A stretch of DNA of 64,000 nucleotides, from contig JABBOT010000009.1 in the NCBI GenBank assembly GCA_016165875.1, forward strand, positions 14,982,566-15,046,565. Direction: 5' to 3'. This stretch comes from Acanthopleura granulata (Eukaryota > Mollusca > Polyplacophora > Chitonida > Chitonidae). Numbering within the stretch: the first letter of the stretch is position 1; every line of letters begins with the position of its first letter. Both the position numbers and the translations under genes were made by a program. Positions 1 through 12,750 of the stretch are shown here, in pieces. The notes beneath the pieces are model-generated. The model made no database searches and had not been told where the DNA came from. It saw nothing but the letters and a program-made list of their open reading frames with translations.

Positions 1-48
1 CAGTACACTGACAAAAGAAGCCGTTTTAGATGAGAAAAGCCAGCCGAT

Positions 49-151
49 ATCCTCCCACCATAATGGTGACCGCCGTTGTATAAGTGAAACATTCTTAAGT
101 ACGACGTAAAACACCAATCAAATAAATAAATAAATAAATAAATAAATAAAT
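49..151 (+). mobile_element. SINE family A, tail part
   Basis: From atcctcccaccataatggtg through gtgaaacattcttaagtacg to a run of eight AAAT units. Confidence 0.85.
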
Positions 152-509
152 TGTTTCACCTGTTAGATATGACCATTTGCACTGGTATTATTCTCCATGC
201 TCTAGTGTTTTCTATTAGTGGCCATTGTATATGTTCATTTCACAGTATAATTATGGCGCTGTTATGACCTGGTTCTGTATCGACATTGTTGTGTCATCTT
301 GAGGGTTTTGTTTCTTAAATTTCTTAAATTACACAACGTGTACAATATTCTTGTTTCGTATTTGTGGGCTATGACTGTGCCCAAATTCTCTTAAAGAGCT
401 TATCAGCATTAACATTTCCACCCCCTATTTGGTGTCCACAGTCTAATCAGCATTACCACTCCTTATAGCTTATTGTAGTGTCAGCATCAATATATTTTAA
501 CATTTTGAT

Positions 510-572
510 TTATTTAAATGGTCCTTTACGCCGTACTGAAGAATATTTCACATATACAAAGGCGACCAGAAA
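510..572 (-). mobile_element. SINE tail fragment
   Basis: Only the 3' part: tttatttaaatgg, cgccgtactgaagaatattt and cacatatacaaaggcgacca. Confidence 0.65.
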
Positions 573-851
573 TTTCTTGAGAAAAAACTGGGCATAGACT
601 TTACACTTTAATCCTCTGCTTGGAGCTTTCGAGTGTTACGAGTATCAATAATCTTTATCCTTCTGAATATCCTTGAGCATGGCTTAAAACAACAAACGTG
701 CACACAAATACATCAATTAAAATAACAAATAAATATTTTGAGCCAGCTTCATTGCATTTAAACTTCCACTATGTTGGGTTATCAGTATCCGTGCTTTTCA
801 AACTTCTCTGTGCTTATGCTAAAATGACCATCAATGCTCTCACAAGTAATC

Positions 852-1117
852 TTTGTTTATTTATTTATTTATTTATTTATTTGTTGGGTTTTTCATGTCG
901 TACTCAAGAATATTTCACTTCTACGACGGCGGCCAGCGTAATGGTGGGAGGAAACCGGGCAGAGCCCGGGGAGAACCCATGGCCATCCGCAGGTTGCTGG
1001 CAGACCTTCCCATGTACGGCCGGAGAGGAAGCCAGCATGGGCTGGTCTTGAACTCACAGCGACCGCATTTGTGGGAGGCTTCGGGTCACTGTGCTGCGAT
1101 AGCGCGCTAACCGATCT
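852..1117 (-). mobile_element. SINE family A, near full length
   Basis: Minus-strand order: tRNA-like head (ggttagcgcgctatcgcagc), a body with tctgccagcaacctgcggat and gggctctgcccggtttcctc, a tail with gtgaaatattcttgagtacg, then (AAAT)n. Two plus-strand frames across it are fortuitous. Confidence 0.9.
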
Positions 1118-3835
1118 CTGTTTATGCTGACCGGGTATATCACGATTAACGTTTATAAATCTTGCATGGCGCTTACAACACCTGTTTTCGGTTTAAGTCA
1201 GATGGACTTAATCGTTTTTGACCTTGTCTGTTCTCCGGAATTTTAAATGTAAGTTTGGTTTTCGACCCGAACTATCAGAAGACTAAAATCAGAAAAATAT
1301 TTCATAAGGTCATTGAAATCTGTGGCCCGCTCTTTTATGTGCACGGCCTAATAACCTTTCAGGTGTTTTCCGTGTTAATGATTAGGATAAATTCTTGCGG
1401 GTGTCAGCTAACTTGCTATCTGAGTGATGCACGATTACTGTATTTGACTTTATGATGCATTCCTCATCCGTCAACGATGATCCCGAACCACTAATCCCAA
1501 ACTGCCACAGCAGAGTCCCAAGTTTACGTGAGTAGAAAAATGTTTATACAATAAATCGAACCTTTCACCTTGAGAGTAATGGATGGTCATCGGACATACA
1601 TGCACTCTTCATGTTAATGCATTAAATTTGGCTTTGAATCAATTTGTTTGTGCCTTCATCAGTACATCCTGGCGTTGTTTATGATCTGGAACGCTAAATC
1701 GTATCAGCAATAACATCTTCTAGTGTGTTTTGTGAGTTAAATATGCATTCTGTATGCTTTGAAACACGATATTCTGGCAGTAAAATCTGACGTATTTTGA
1801 ACTGCAGTTTTCAAAGCTGGCTACCGTTTTGTTTCAATTTTGTCATTTCAAACAGTAGTGTATAATTGAAAAAAAGGAATATCTGGGTGAGTTTTATTCA
1901 CAATAGGAGTTTAGCACAAATGGCTTTAGTGTCTATACACTTCTACCCCGTTACTCACTTCTGAGTTCATGTTAACGCTATCATCGTACTTGTGAACAAT
2001 GAACGATTTTTTTGCATAAAACCAAGTACTTTTATACCCTTTACATTACATCAAGAAAAGCAAGAAAACCTGAATTCCAAATACGGACAAAGGCAATGGT
2101 ACAGATCGATAGATGTGTTTCATACTATCCTATTATACATACAATCTAAAGAATATGGTGGATCTTCTAACTTCATCATTAACTGTTTCCGTGTTTGATA
2201 AAACCGGTCAGCGTTCAGTTGGCATCAAAGGCAAGTTAAGGCTCTTATCCAACAGCCTTGCCAGGGACCACACTGTTACCTATCTATCACATCTAGTAGT
2301 CCCCTGATGACTTCATGGTAATAAAAAAAGAGAAAAAAAAATGAAAAAGGATGAACTGGATTTGAACCCATTACTGCCAAACTACTAAAAACCAGTGTGG
2401 AAGTAGTTCAGCTTTGATCCTTTGCCCATAGCTCAAAACGAAAGACACAAAGGATACAGTGTAGCAAAGAAAATCTCCATTCTCATAGTGAACTGCACTC
2501 AGCGATGTTCAGCTTTACAATTATAACGGCTTTCTATCACGTAACCTCTAAATGTGCGCAAAGTTTGCTTTTCGCACTTTATATAGTACATATCTGGTTC
2601 TTTGCATTCCCCAATTCTCAGCATTACAACATTACGTCCTCCAAATATGGAGAAAATTGCATTTTTTCAAACTTTGATCGTAATTTGCGTCAAAAGTGTA
2701 CATCGCAGGCAAAAAATAAGATAAGTTTCGTGATCAGGGCGTCAAACTACATCAGATAGCATACTTAAACCATTTAAATTCCGAAACATTTGGTCACGTG
2801 ACAACATCAGTAATTAGTGCATTTCTCTAGTTTTCAAGACATGAAAATGATTTTTGCACACGTAATTTGTGCAGATGTATTGTGTCTGCGTTTTAAATTT
2901 CAGCTCTATCGGATGTCATCCATGGCAATACAGTGTTCCAAAAAATTATTTTTTACACTTTGCAATGGTAAATCGAAATCGGTAGATCGGTCTTTATTTA
3001 ACAAGTGACAGCCTCCATGTTTGATATATCCTGGAAGTGTGTCAGCCGGTAACCAATCAACGATGAGCAGCAATACGCATATCTAAGACAATATAAGCTG
3101 CTATTTAACTATGGGTTAATTCAGCGATTTTCAAAGTTGCTTTGCGATATTTGCACAGTTTAAAGTTAACTTAAAATAGTGAAAGTTCAACTATTTTTCC
3201 AGACGTAGGCAACCAACATTCCCGACTGAGTGGCTGTGGGATGCCACAACAACGCGGGAAAAGTGGGCACCGTAGTCTACATAACGTTCCGACGGGAGCC
3301 TGTTACATGTAACATGGATTACCATAGCTCCAGGACGCCGAGTTCTAAAATTTCATCTCTTCCTCATTCACTCTGGTAAAACGAGCAAAAGTGACTAGAT
3401 AAAGAATCATTATTTCCTATTTCACTATGCAACCTCAGCATCCAGCCCATATCCCGCTTCATTTTTTTTCTTCTGTAGATATAAGGTACAAGATGATGTA
3501 TTATTCATTTTATTTTACTCACTACTTATGGAAAGTATATGTACTTTTTTTTAAATTTACACCAGTTATATTCCTACCCTGATCACCTGACCCAGCCTTG
3601 TTTAAGGCTGCTTGCCTCTTCCTCCGACATAGGCATTCACTCATTGACGGCAACATGTGCACGTTAAAGTGTCCGTACAACACCAGCCTATCGCTCTCTT
3701 TTCAGCACACAGCAGGACTATCTGACTGCCAATGGTTTTCCAGCATTAAGCGTGATGCAGATTTTAGTCAAGGGATGTTTAATTACTACTGTCTAGGTAA
3801 ACATTCTTCGTTCAGCGGGAATGCGTACCAGGGTT
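1118..3835. other. Non-coding, no feature recognised
   Basis: A+T-rich sequence with short frames only. None shows a domain or a believable splice context. Confidence 0.5.
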
Positions 3836-3844
3836 TCATTGTTT

Positions 3845-4825
3845 GACAGATATTGTAAACATTCGTATTGCGGGGAATTCCCCAAGTTGACCTATGCCGA
3901 AGATCCAACTGCGTTTATCAGCGAGTAATAGCGAAAAGCATGGTGAGATGTGCCCTTTGATGTTATCATCGTATTCAACATGTAATGACCAGTTCAGATC
4001 GTGCTGTAGTTGCAGGCCTAGAAGCTTTTCACTTTCCATGTTGTTGATTTGGTGTCCTTTAAAGTGAAGTGAAAGGTCGTGGTGCATTCGTTTATCGCTG
4101 GTGTTTGACGGCTCACATTTATTTTTGTGAATGTTTACCCATATGTAATTATATTCACACGAGGCGCCCATGTCGTTGTTAAGACTGGTCTCTATTACTC
4201 CCGCTGATTTTGCAGCCATGTGACTATCTTCTATCTAATAGGAAAAGAAACTGACAGAACCTTGGGTAACACCTAAGCTACAGTCAAGTTTGGAAGAAAC
4301 ACTTCCACTAAAACTAAAACTTTGCTTCCCAGAAAGCAGATAAGAATCAGAGAAGTTAAGAGCATTGTCATGAAATCCATAAACTGTAAGCTTTTCCAAC
4401 ACAACGCTGTGGTTAACCATGTTTAATGCCTTACGTAAGTCAATAAATACTAAAGAAATAAGATCATCAAAAGCGATATGAGCAGGTCAAAGTCAATTCA
4501 TGCTGTTAACGCAGTCTGACAAGCGTGAACAGAACGAAAACCCAGCGGTTTTCCGTGCATTAGATTATTATATTCCAGATACATTCATTCACTAAGATTG
4601 GTTTGTGCATGTCTCTTGGGCACCTTTGAAAGCAGTGGCAACGTGCTTGTACGTTGGTAGTTGTCAGGATCCTTCCTGCTCCCTTTTGGAAACAAGGATA
4701 TCACCTCTGCAAGCTTCCACTGATTAGAACCGTTTCCTGGCAACGAAGTGTTCTTCAGTTCCACTACATACCAGGGTTTATGGAATGACTCGTTGTTTAT
4801 TGAGTTGCTTGAATTTCTCATTAAT
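3845..4825 (-). pseudogene. Non-LTR retrotransposon (LINE) reverse transcriptase, decayed
   Basis: Minus-strand pieces in order: WKLAEVISLFPKGSRKDPDN, then LPLLSKVPKR; GFRSVHACQTALT; FIDLRKAFNMVNHSVVLEKL with a stop and a shift; LDCSLGVTQGS; then MAAKSAGVIETSLNNDM and ESEKLLGLQLQHDLNWSLHV. These are RT motifs in the order seen in Jockey/CR1-like elements, over three frames. The Y/F-A-D-D catalytic box between GVTQGS and AKSAGVIE is gone, apparently by a small deletion near 4215-4245. The ORF1, endonuclease and 3' end are not seen. Confidence 0.85.
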
Positions 4826-4904
4826 ATTTATGTGAAGTTTAGGGAAACCATTTATCAACAGTATATGGGTATTCTGATAGGTAGAAATTGTGCTCCGTCT
4901 TACA

Positions 4905-4985
4905 GCGAGCATGAGCAAGATGTGAACTCACAACGACCTCATTGGTGAGAGGCTCCTGAATCATCTCTCTTCGCTAGGACGCTAA
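4905..4985 (-). mobile_element. SINE family A, tRNA-like head fragment
   Basis: Matches the head only: tgtgaactcacaacgacctc, attggtgagaggctcctg and gctaggacgctaac. There is no body or tail. Confidence 0.65.
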
Positions 4986-5649
4986 CAACTCGGGATGAAG
5001 ACTATTAAGAAGAAAACAACCTTTGTCTTTACAGGAGGTGAACATCATATATTGATCATAGCGGCTGGTTGTCCGGAGCCAGACGGTTGTGTTAATCATA
5101 CAGAGACACTCTGCACACTTCTACCCGCTTCCATGACGTCTGGTGACCAAGGTACCAGCCTTAATGACGTTATTATCGAACAAAGAAACGAAACACGAGA
5201 ATGTCAATAATGACGAGTTCAAAACGAGATCAGGTGGGATGGTCATTCTTACTTATCATTACTAACGGATGATGGTTCGGTGCAGCTAGACACCAGCAGC
5301 TTGGCATATGAGATCTAATCTGGAGACTGTGGAGAAATGACCGAAATGATTTAAGAAACGGGCTGGGTTCAAGCACTTTAACATTAACAAGTTTGGTTGC
5401 TCGGCGCTATGCGGATTATGTTTTGCTGGATGATGTTCCGTATCTGGTTTTATCAGCATGGCATTGGAGTGAGGTATGTCTAAAGCATATAGTTGCCATT
5501 AAGTTCGGCCAGCTATAAAGAGGCCTGGAAAGGATCTTTTAGTTTTTATATAAAAAGCAAAATATTTTTTGCGAATCTCTCAACCGTATATGAACACGGT
5601 GGCGTTTGTTTGTTTGTCTGCATCAAATTCTACTTCCATAACCTCGGTC

Positions 5650-6190
5650 ATATGTTTATTAATGTCCCTGATCGATGCCGTAGGTTCCAAAACTTCGACA
5701 ATGGCTGTGATAGGTTCTGTGTGGTCAATTCTGTTGTAATGGAATCTGTAATGTTACCAACTGTGTCATAGGTTCAGTAATGTCAGTGCCTGCTGCCAAA
5801 GGTTCAGTAACGTCAGCAACGGCTGTCATAGGTTCAGTGACGTCAACAGCTGCTGTCATTTAGGTTCAGTAACGTCAGCAACGGCTTCATAGTTTCAGTA
5901 ATGTCAACTGCTGCCATAAGTTCAGTAATGTCAATACCGCCTACTATAGGTTCAGTAATATCAACAACGGCTGTTATAGGGTCAGTATCGTCCCCAACGG
6001 CTTCCGAAAGTTCAGTGACGTCCAAATTGCTGTCATAGGTTCAGTAACGTCAATACCTGCTGACATAGGTTCAGTAATATCAACAACTGCTGTTATACGT
6101 TCATCAGCGCCAACAACGGCTGCAAAAGGTTCAGTAACGTCACTAACTGTTATCAAAGGATCTGTAACGTCAACAACGGCTGTCATACAC
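5650..6190. repeat. 30-bp minisatellite
   Basis: About 17 imperfect units of the form ggttcagtaacgtcaacaac plus ggctgtcata. One unit carries an exact TGACGTCA and most carry ACGTCA. On the minus strand a ten-residue repeat like VDVTEPMTAV stays open in two stretches (5843-6025, 5974-6186), but in different frames and with no gene context. Confidence 0.88.
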
Positions 6191-6834
6191 AGGCAAATAT
6201 TGCAAACATATTACAAAATATGTGCTTTATCAAATGTACGTATGTAGTTCAACTACCACGTGTAGTTTTTGCAATTTCAAATAAAACTGGGTGGAATTCA
6301 GGTGTAGCATATGCTTGTATTCCCCTATGAGTGCAGTTCACCGGCAGTCTAGCAATGTACCTGTACTTAATTCGTACCGGTACACCTGATGGTCTGTTTA
6401 TAAAACAGACGCCTCTCAGCTTTAAAACATAAACTCACACGGAAATTTTACTATCGGATACTCAAGGAGATGACTTGTACATTTTCAAAATATTCATGCA
6501 AATCATTTTTATTTTGCTGCTTCTACTGAGTTGAATTTAGTTGTTTTCTTCGGTAAGAAGACAGCTTAGGCCTCTGCTTACAGAAGCTGTGTAATCCTCA
6601 GCCTAGATCTGAAGATGTTTCATAACTGGAGTGGTATTAAAATACCTGTAGCAAATAAACATAGCCCTAATATATGAAGCTTTCTCCTGCGTAGGCCTAA
6701 AACTATTTCATTTCACTTTGGTTAGGCCCGCCTAAGTGGAGAATAATGCCACGGGCTTGATAGTAACATGCGTATAATACACTGGCCTTAATATATACTT
6801 ATGTGGTCATCATTTGGTTTCTGAATTACTCATG

Positions 6835-7050
6835 TATCACACATAATGAGATCTATTCTCACGTGTTATGTGTGTGAATTACGTATGTGTCACATACTGT
6901 AAAATGAACATGCTTTTTACATAGGTGGAATACATATGTTTCACATATGTGGTTGTTTTCAAACGTGCAACATATGTAAAAGCCCATGCCTGAAACCCAT
7001 GCGCGAATCACATGCCAACCACGTACGGAACAGACGTGTCACGTACAATT
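6835..7050. repeat. Cluster of CACATATG/CACGTA-type half palindromes
   Basis: Many near-palindromic segments, such as cacatatgtgg, acatatgtttcacatatgt, acgtatgtgtcacatac and gacgtgtcacgtac, at uneven spacing. It looks like a worn simple or foldback repeat. Confidence 0.45.
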
Positions 7051-7849
7051 CACATAAAATGCATTTTTTTCTGTGTAGGATCTGTCACGTCACTATCTAT
7101 CATAGGTTATTAAACTGCTGTTGTATAATTCCTGTGACTTACAGCTACATGAGCAGCTCTTGTCTTACGTTGTGTAAGAACGTGAACTGTTAGAGTAGGG
7201 GATATTTATTGCCCCAACCGTCGGGATTTCTTGATCAGCCTAAACCTGAAGCAACCCAGCTCATTTCATTAGACTTGCTATATCAGTGGCAACAGAACTG
7301 TTCTGCTGGAGTCAATTACATAATTAAGTGAAAACCACCAAATTAATCACCTGGTCCATTCCATTTGTCTTATATAAAAGGACAATTAAATAAACTATTC
7401 GTTTATTCCACTGTACACGAGATTTACTTGTACTTTGCATTTATAGGGAATCCGGTTGATAAACGCCCGATACAAAGCAATGTTTCCCAGCTGACAGTAA
7501 TGGATCAAGGGATGCATTATTGATAGGTAAATTGTCAGCGGCAAATAGAAATTCCATTTCAACATGAGCAAAAGCGAACTTAGTTTACGTCCTTTGCTGA
7601 GTGGTGATCGTGGGAACGCCGTTGATGATAGCAAGAAGCCATATATTTCAATATCTGAATGCAAACTTTTAGTTTATTGTAATGGATATAGATGTTTGCA
7701 AGTCCTCATGTTGCTACTTTTTAGAACCGCTGAAAGCTGGATGTACATATGGCTCAACGAACAAGGTGTTCGATGTTTTACAGCGAGACCAAGAGATGTC
7801 AGTTCAATAGCATGTTACGTGGTGCTCAAAGAAACCAATGGTGACATCT

Positions 7850-8265
7850 GAGGCCTATGACTTTGGAACCTAGGCGTCAAAACCAACATTCGCATACCAG
7901 CCGTCAACAAAAATGGGCGGTCAATAATCGCAAGACCAGTTTCCAAAAACGACAAATAACACAAACCACTAAAGAACTAAGAAAATATATAAGATATAAT
8001 AATTAGGACGGGTTCATGCAAAGAGAAGACACCAACCATTTTCAGTGATGACGAAAAGACGAAATGAATGTTCTAGGAGGATGAATGAAATCTGTTTCCG
8101 AATCGTGTACCATTTATCATATATGGTGTCGATAAGTCAAACATGTTGTCTTCGTTGAGCTTTGAATGCTACTGTCCGTATAGCCAACGTAGCGACCACA
8201 CTCAACACGGTGATCATACTGCCCGTAGCCACGGGTTAACCGGAATTAGACACAGTTATAAAGCA
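7850..8265. repeat. Unnamed dispersed repeat, copy 1
   Basis: Collinear with 30430-30862. Landmarks shared in order are attcgcat(a/g)c, gtcaac, gtttccaaaa, ttcatgca/ttcatgta, gaatgttcta, and cgac.acactcaacacg near the end. It codes for nothing recognisable. The family is not known to me. Confidence 0.7.
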
Positions 8266-11200
8266 GAGCCTCAGAGATTCTAAACACGCCGTCCGCATAT
8301 AAAAATACGACAGGTGTACTCACTATGAAATTTAAGAGTGAAGGCGTTTGATATAATATGCTTGACACAGTAGTTTTTGCAGTGATAACTTGTGACGTTG
8401 ATTGACATCATCATACAGCACACAGGATCTATCAAATGCTACATGGCAAGATATGTATACGCCATATGCAGGACCATTCGGTTTACTGTTGTCCAAGTAG
8501 GGGTAATTCACAATATCAAAATCGAAACGATCTCTCTTGTCGTAAAGTCATCGTGACAAGAAACCATTGTCGTCTTTGTACAGGTACAAATCCAGATATC
8601 ATGTACCATCTGAAGAATCTGCAGTTTCCTTTAAAACCAGCGAAGGTGGATTTATATCTTTTACAGAAGACCTAAGAAGCAAAACCCAAAAAGATATAAC
8701 AAGGCAAAAGTTGAATGGAAAAAAACCGTGGAAGTATAAGTAAAATAAAGTATGGTTTGAAGATTTGAAAAACACAATCCGATAATTTTTAGACGTTCTT
8801 TAAAAAATATATGCTTTTTCGCTGTAAGCTCTCATAGCTGTCAGAACACACCAACATTTCACCAACCCGAAAGCCAACCGTTAATAATCGAGTTGATTTC
8901 GTATTTATAAGAGTAGCACTGCATACAATAAGGACATAGAATGGTAATGACTTACCGGCCCATTTTATACCATATCTGATGATCCGGCTTGATATATTCC
9001 CGTGTTTAAATTGGTCAAAATTATTTTCACATCTACGTCTTCTTTTACATGGTGATATTTATTGTTCGCAATTGAGGGTGTGTTGTGATTAAACTTGAAA
9101 TTTGTTGTCTCGGTACTAAAAATATCTAAAGAAAAAATTGATTACCATTATTAAATCTTCTAATCATACTGTTTTCGCACAAATGGCCTAATAATTCCAT
9201 ACACCAGAAAACAGATCGATTTTTAATTAGGAACAATTTCTGATTTTTTAATTCTTTTTCCATTTGAGTGAAATTTTTTAAAACATAGGATATCTTGGTG
9301 ATCTGTTGAGTTCTAGTGGGTATCAATGGCGTAACATCCGTAGTTTTTGCTTGGAATAAGTTTGTTTTAAGGCCCATTTAGCGAACGCATTTATGGCTCA
9401 AAATCAAGATGTATTTTGAATACTTAAATGTAGAAACCTGCATAAAGTGACAAAAAAAACTCATGTAACGGAACTGGACTGACCTAGAATCCACTGTTTC
9501 AAGCGGTAAAAATTCTAAAACAAATAAAACGAACCACTTTCCAAGGCAGTTTTAAATGGTCTTTGCTGAGAAATTTATTCCATGTTGGTGTAATCCATGT
9601 TTACCAAGGAGGCGGGGAGGGGGACGAGGAGATAAAATAAGTTTTCAAAAGGTTGTAATCAAATTAAAACTTCGTTGATAGCATATTGCATCAAAGCCTC
9701 GAGGAAAAAAAATGGCTATGCGTAGGTTAATGGTTTGTAAGAATTTTAGTCGAGAAAAAAGTAGGCGAAAGCGGGAAGATGCTCATCAATGCACGCGAAT
9801 TAGACACTTTCCTCCATGTTAGCTTCAGGTATGCAAGTCATATTGATGAAAGACTAATGGTCTTCAAGGAACGTAAGACTGTGCAGAAGAACACCTCTGC
9901 GTCGTCCGAATGTTCTATTGTCACAAAAGCCTCACAAACCGTGAGGGAGAGTGCATTTGGGGGGTGAGGTTTGGGTTGTGTGTGTGGGAGAGGGATATCT
10001 ACAAATCCGCATCATTAAATACTAATCAAAAAGTTACCTTGGGACCAACGCACGTGTGTATGATATTGCTTTCTTGTCCCGCTTCTAGCTAAATTAGACG
10101 AAGTATGTGACGAATTACTTTAATTATCGATAAGTAATTGATAAGTTGCACGAAGCAATGGCGTAACTGGAAATTAAATCACACTTGACTTAATTTAGAG
10201 TGGTACGGTGTAAACAGTGATCAGCATTGTCAGCATTAAAATGAGAATCCCTTTCACCATTGTTTATCTACTCTGGAATTTTGTACACTGCATCTCAGTG
10301 GTTTATACATCATGTTATTGCATTGTTTGAACACTATTATCTATTCATTGTTATGACAACCCAACATTTGGAGTAAATCTAGACCAGTGGCTGTTAATAA
10401 ATTGCCATTAGCCATGTTGGAGGCTTTTTTTCCTTAATTCTGCATTAACTGTGGTTGTATGGGGCCTGTAAACTGCCTTTCCTTACCAAAGCCTTAGGGT
10501 GAAACCCTGTCCAGTTACCTGTGACCACATGTGAACTATTATACTGTTATAGCTGCTCTGATTTTCCTCTCCATGCTAGTGTCTTTCACAAAGCGCCTGT
10601 ATGTGTAAGTCACGTACTGTCGTAACTGCAATGAATACAGAAAATGAGAAAATGACACACAGATCAACACAATATGCCAGTCAGAATAGGACAATAATAA
10701 ATATCGAAAAAAGACAAAACAAATACGCAGCCCCTGGCTCAGCGGAAAACGGCACGCTCCTCTCCGTCTCGAGGCATACGAGCTGTGAGTTATATACGTT
10801 CATTTCTTATTACTGTAGCCCGCTCGTGTGGAGTGGCCTTAGGCTCATTGAAAATCACTTGTCTTCCAATAATATAGCGTGAAAGGCCCTCAGTAACTTG
10901 CCAAAGGGTTGATGGTTTACCACGGAACGTTTTTTCCTTAACTTACTCAAAGGTGACACATTTCTTCAGGATGACTTTAAACAATAAACAAATAAATACA
11001 TATTTTAGTTTAATCATTTATTTATTTTCTTGCTTGTTTGTAGTTTTAGGCCACACTGTAATGTATTGCATAGGTAGAGGTTAGAAGGGAAAAGCCTCCC
11101 AAAATCATAACTGTGGCACCTCGCGTGAGACAGAACAAACCTGCAGGCGTGCAGTGTCCATAACAACAGCACAACCATCAGGAAGCAGAAAGCTAACTAG

Positions 11201-11590
11201 CACTGCCATATTCACTGATTAAGTGTTGACAATCTGTCACGTTACGGGTTCGCCAGCCACGAGCCTCATTCATGCCAGGATTCCGATGATGGGCTCTCCG
11301 GATCCATTTTGATTGCTTTAATGTTATTGTGTATTAAATGTGAAGAAACCATTGCATTTGAACTATTCTAAACCTATGATATTTAATAAATGGCATTTAA
11401 CGTCACCGCATTTTTCTACCTTGCTCTGCTCATGCCTTGGTCGGGGTGAGGTAAGTTGCTACATGGGGATCTCGTAATACTACTCCTCGTCTTTCATGAC
11501 GATTTCCAAAGCTATGTCCTGGAATACTTCACACTTGTCGGTTCATGTGTTCTCATAAAGCACCTAGGCAGTACACAAGCACTGCAGCGC
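8266..11590. other. Non-coding, no feature recognised
   Basis: Short frames only. The tRNA-like stretches are poor. Confidence 0.5.
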
Positions 11591-11594
11591 CATA

Positions 11595-11690
11595 GCAGGA
11601 AACATCCTGTCCGCGGGTTGCTGGCAGACCTTCCCACGCACGGCCCCAGGAGTCGATGCTATGGTTGTACTCTCGGCGCTTTGGTCCTTT
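11595..11690 (-). mobile_element. SINE family A, decayed fragment
   Basis: gtccgcgggttgctggcaga and ccttcccacgcacggcc match the body-head junction. The flanks have lost similarity. Tail-like remnants near 11520 are doubtful. Confidence 0.5.
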
Positions 11691-11775
11691 ATACTGGGGG
11701 AGTCTCATTAGATTTCATATGTCAGACAATTTTGGCTTACTCCTTTTGTTACATTTTATATGAAATTAGATAATA

Positions 11776-11850
11776 TCTAGAATTGGGTCATGGTTAGCTC
11801 CTGTCTGGTGTTAAGTCATGCTTGGGTTAGCTCCTGGCTGGGGTTAGGTC
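11776..11850. repeat. Two-unit tandem repeat
   Basis: ggttagctcctgtctggtgt then taagtcatg is repeated as ggttagctcctggctggggt then taggtcatg, period about 35 bp. Confidence 0.7.
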
Positions 11851-12750
11851 ATGACTAAGTGTTAATTTTCACGAAAATTCAGTATATTGGACCCCAATGT
11901 GGTGTGTTTCTAGAGACACCAGTTTTAGCCGAACAATAAATAAGTATAATATTATATTGTTTTACGCAAAACACGCTTACCCAGAAAGCTTAGGACGTTT
12001 GTTGATGAAGGAGCTGGGACACCAAAATCGGTGAACGCTTGTCGTAGTCGAATGGTTAAGCTTTCAACCTATGGGCCTCACCATTCGAGGGTTCAATAAT
12101 ATGCTGGATGTGACAGGGTGTTTTTAACATTCTCCTGCCTCTACTTTGCTTGGGGGTTTTGTGGCAATACGTCCCCCTTTTTGTTTTTCACACAAAGCTA
12201 GCTGGAGATTCGTTCCCTAGCTGACACCATCATGACATCATGGCCAATATAACTTGTCCAAGGCCTACAGTTTGTCCTGTGCGTTCCCTGCAAATATAAC
12301 TGTCTGCCACAGAACAAATGGAAATTTCCTCTGAGTATGACATCAGACGACAACCAAAGATATAGATAACTCAAATTCAGTTAGGTTTGTCGAGTGCTTG
12401 GTGAAGGACGGTGTATTACTCGAGGAATTTCCCCTTTCCTCCAATCATACCCTGTTCTCCATTGCCTTTATTCTGGCTGGTCATTTAAATGCACAAATAG
12501 TATCAACTTACATCCCCCCCTGGTAAAATATAGGCAAAAGAGAATAAGGTAACAAAAAATAATGTAGTGATGTTTACTGCAATTTGTTACAAGTGACTGC
12601 ATTTTCTAGGATTGTGCTACATGCTATGTTCCCGTAAACTCAAAATTGGCAATTTTACGGCAAATCCAAGAGGTTAGGCCCTGACATGTCGACATTGGAA
12701 TCAATTTAACGCTATATCCCGACGACCCGACGACCTGACGCAGTAGGATT

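Noticed and set aside
698..1110. Two overlapping frames of 117 and 85 codons
   Set aside because: Both are translations across a SINE and recur at other copies (45579-45838, 56021-56301).
5843..6186. A repeat protein with a D-V-T-E-P motif
   Set aside because: The frame breaks between units and there is no start, splice or domain context. A minisatellite is simpler.
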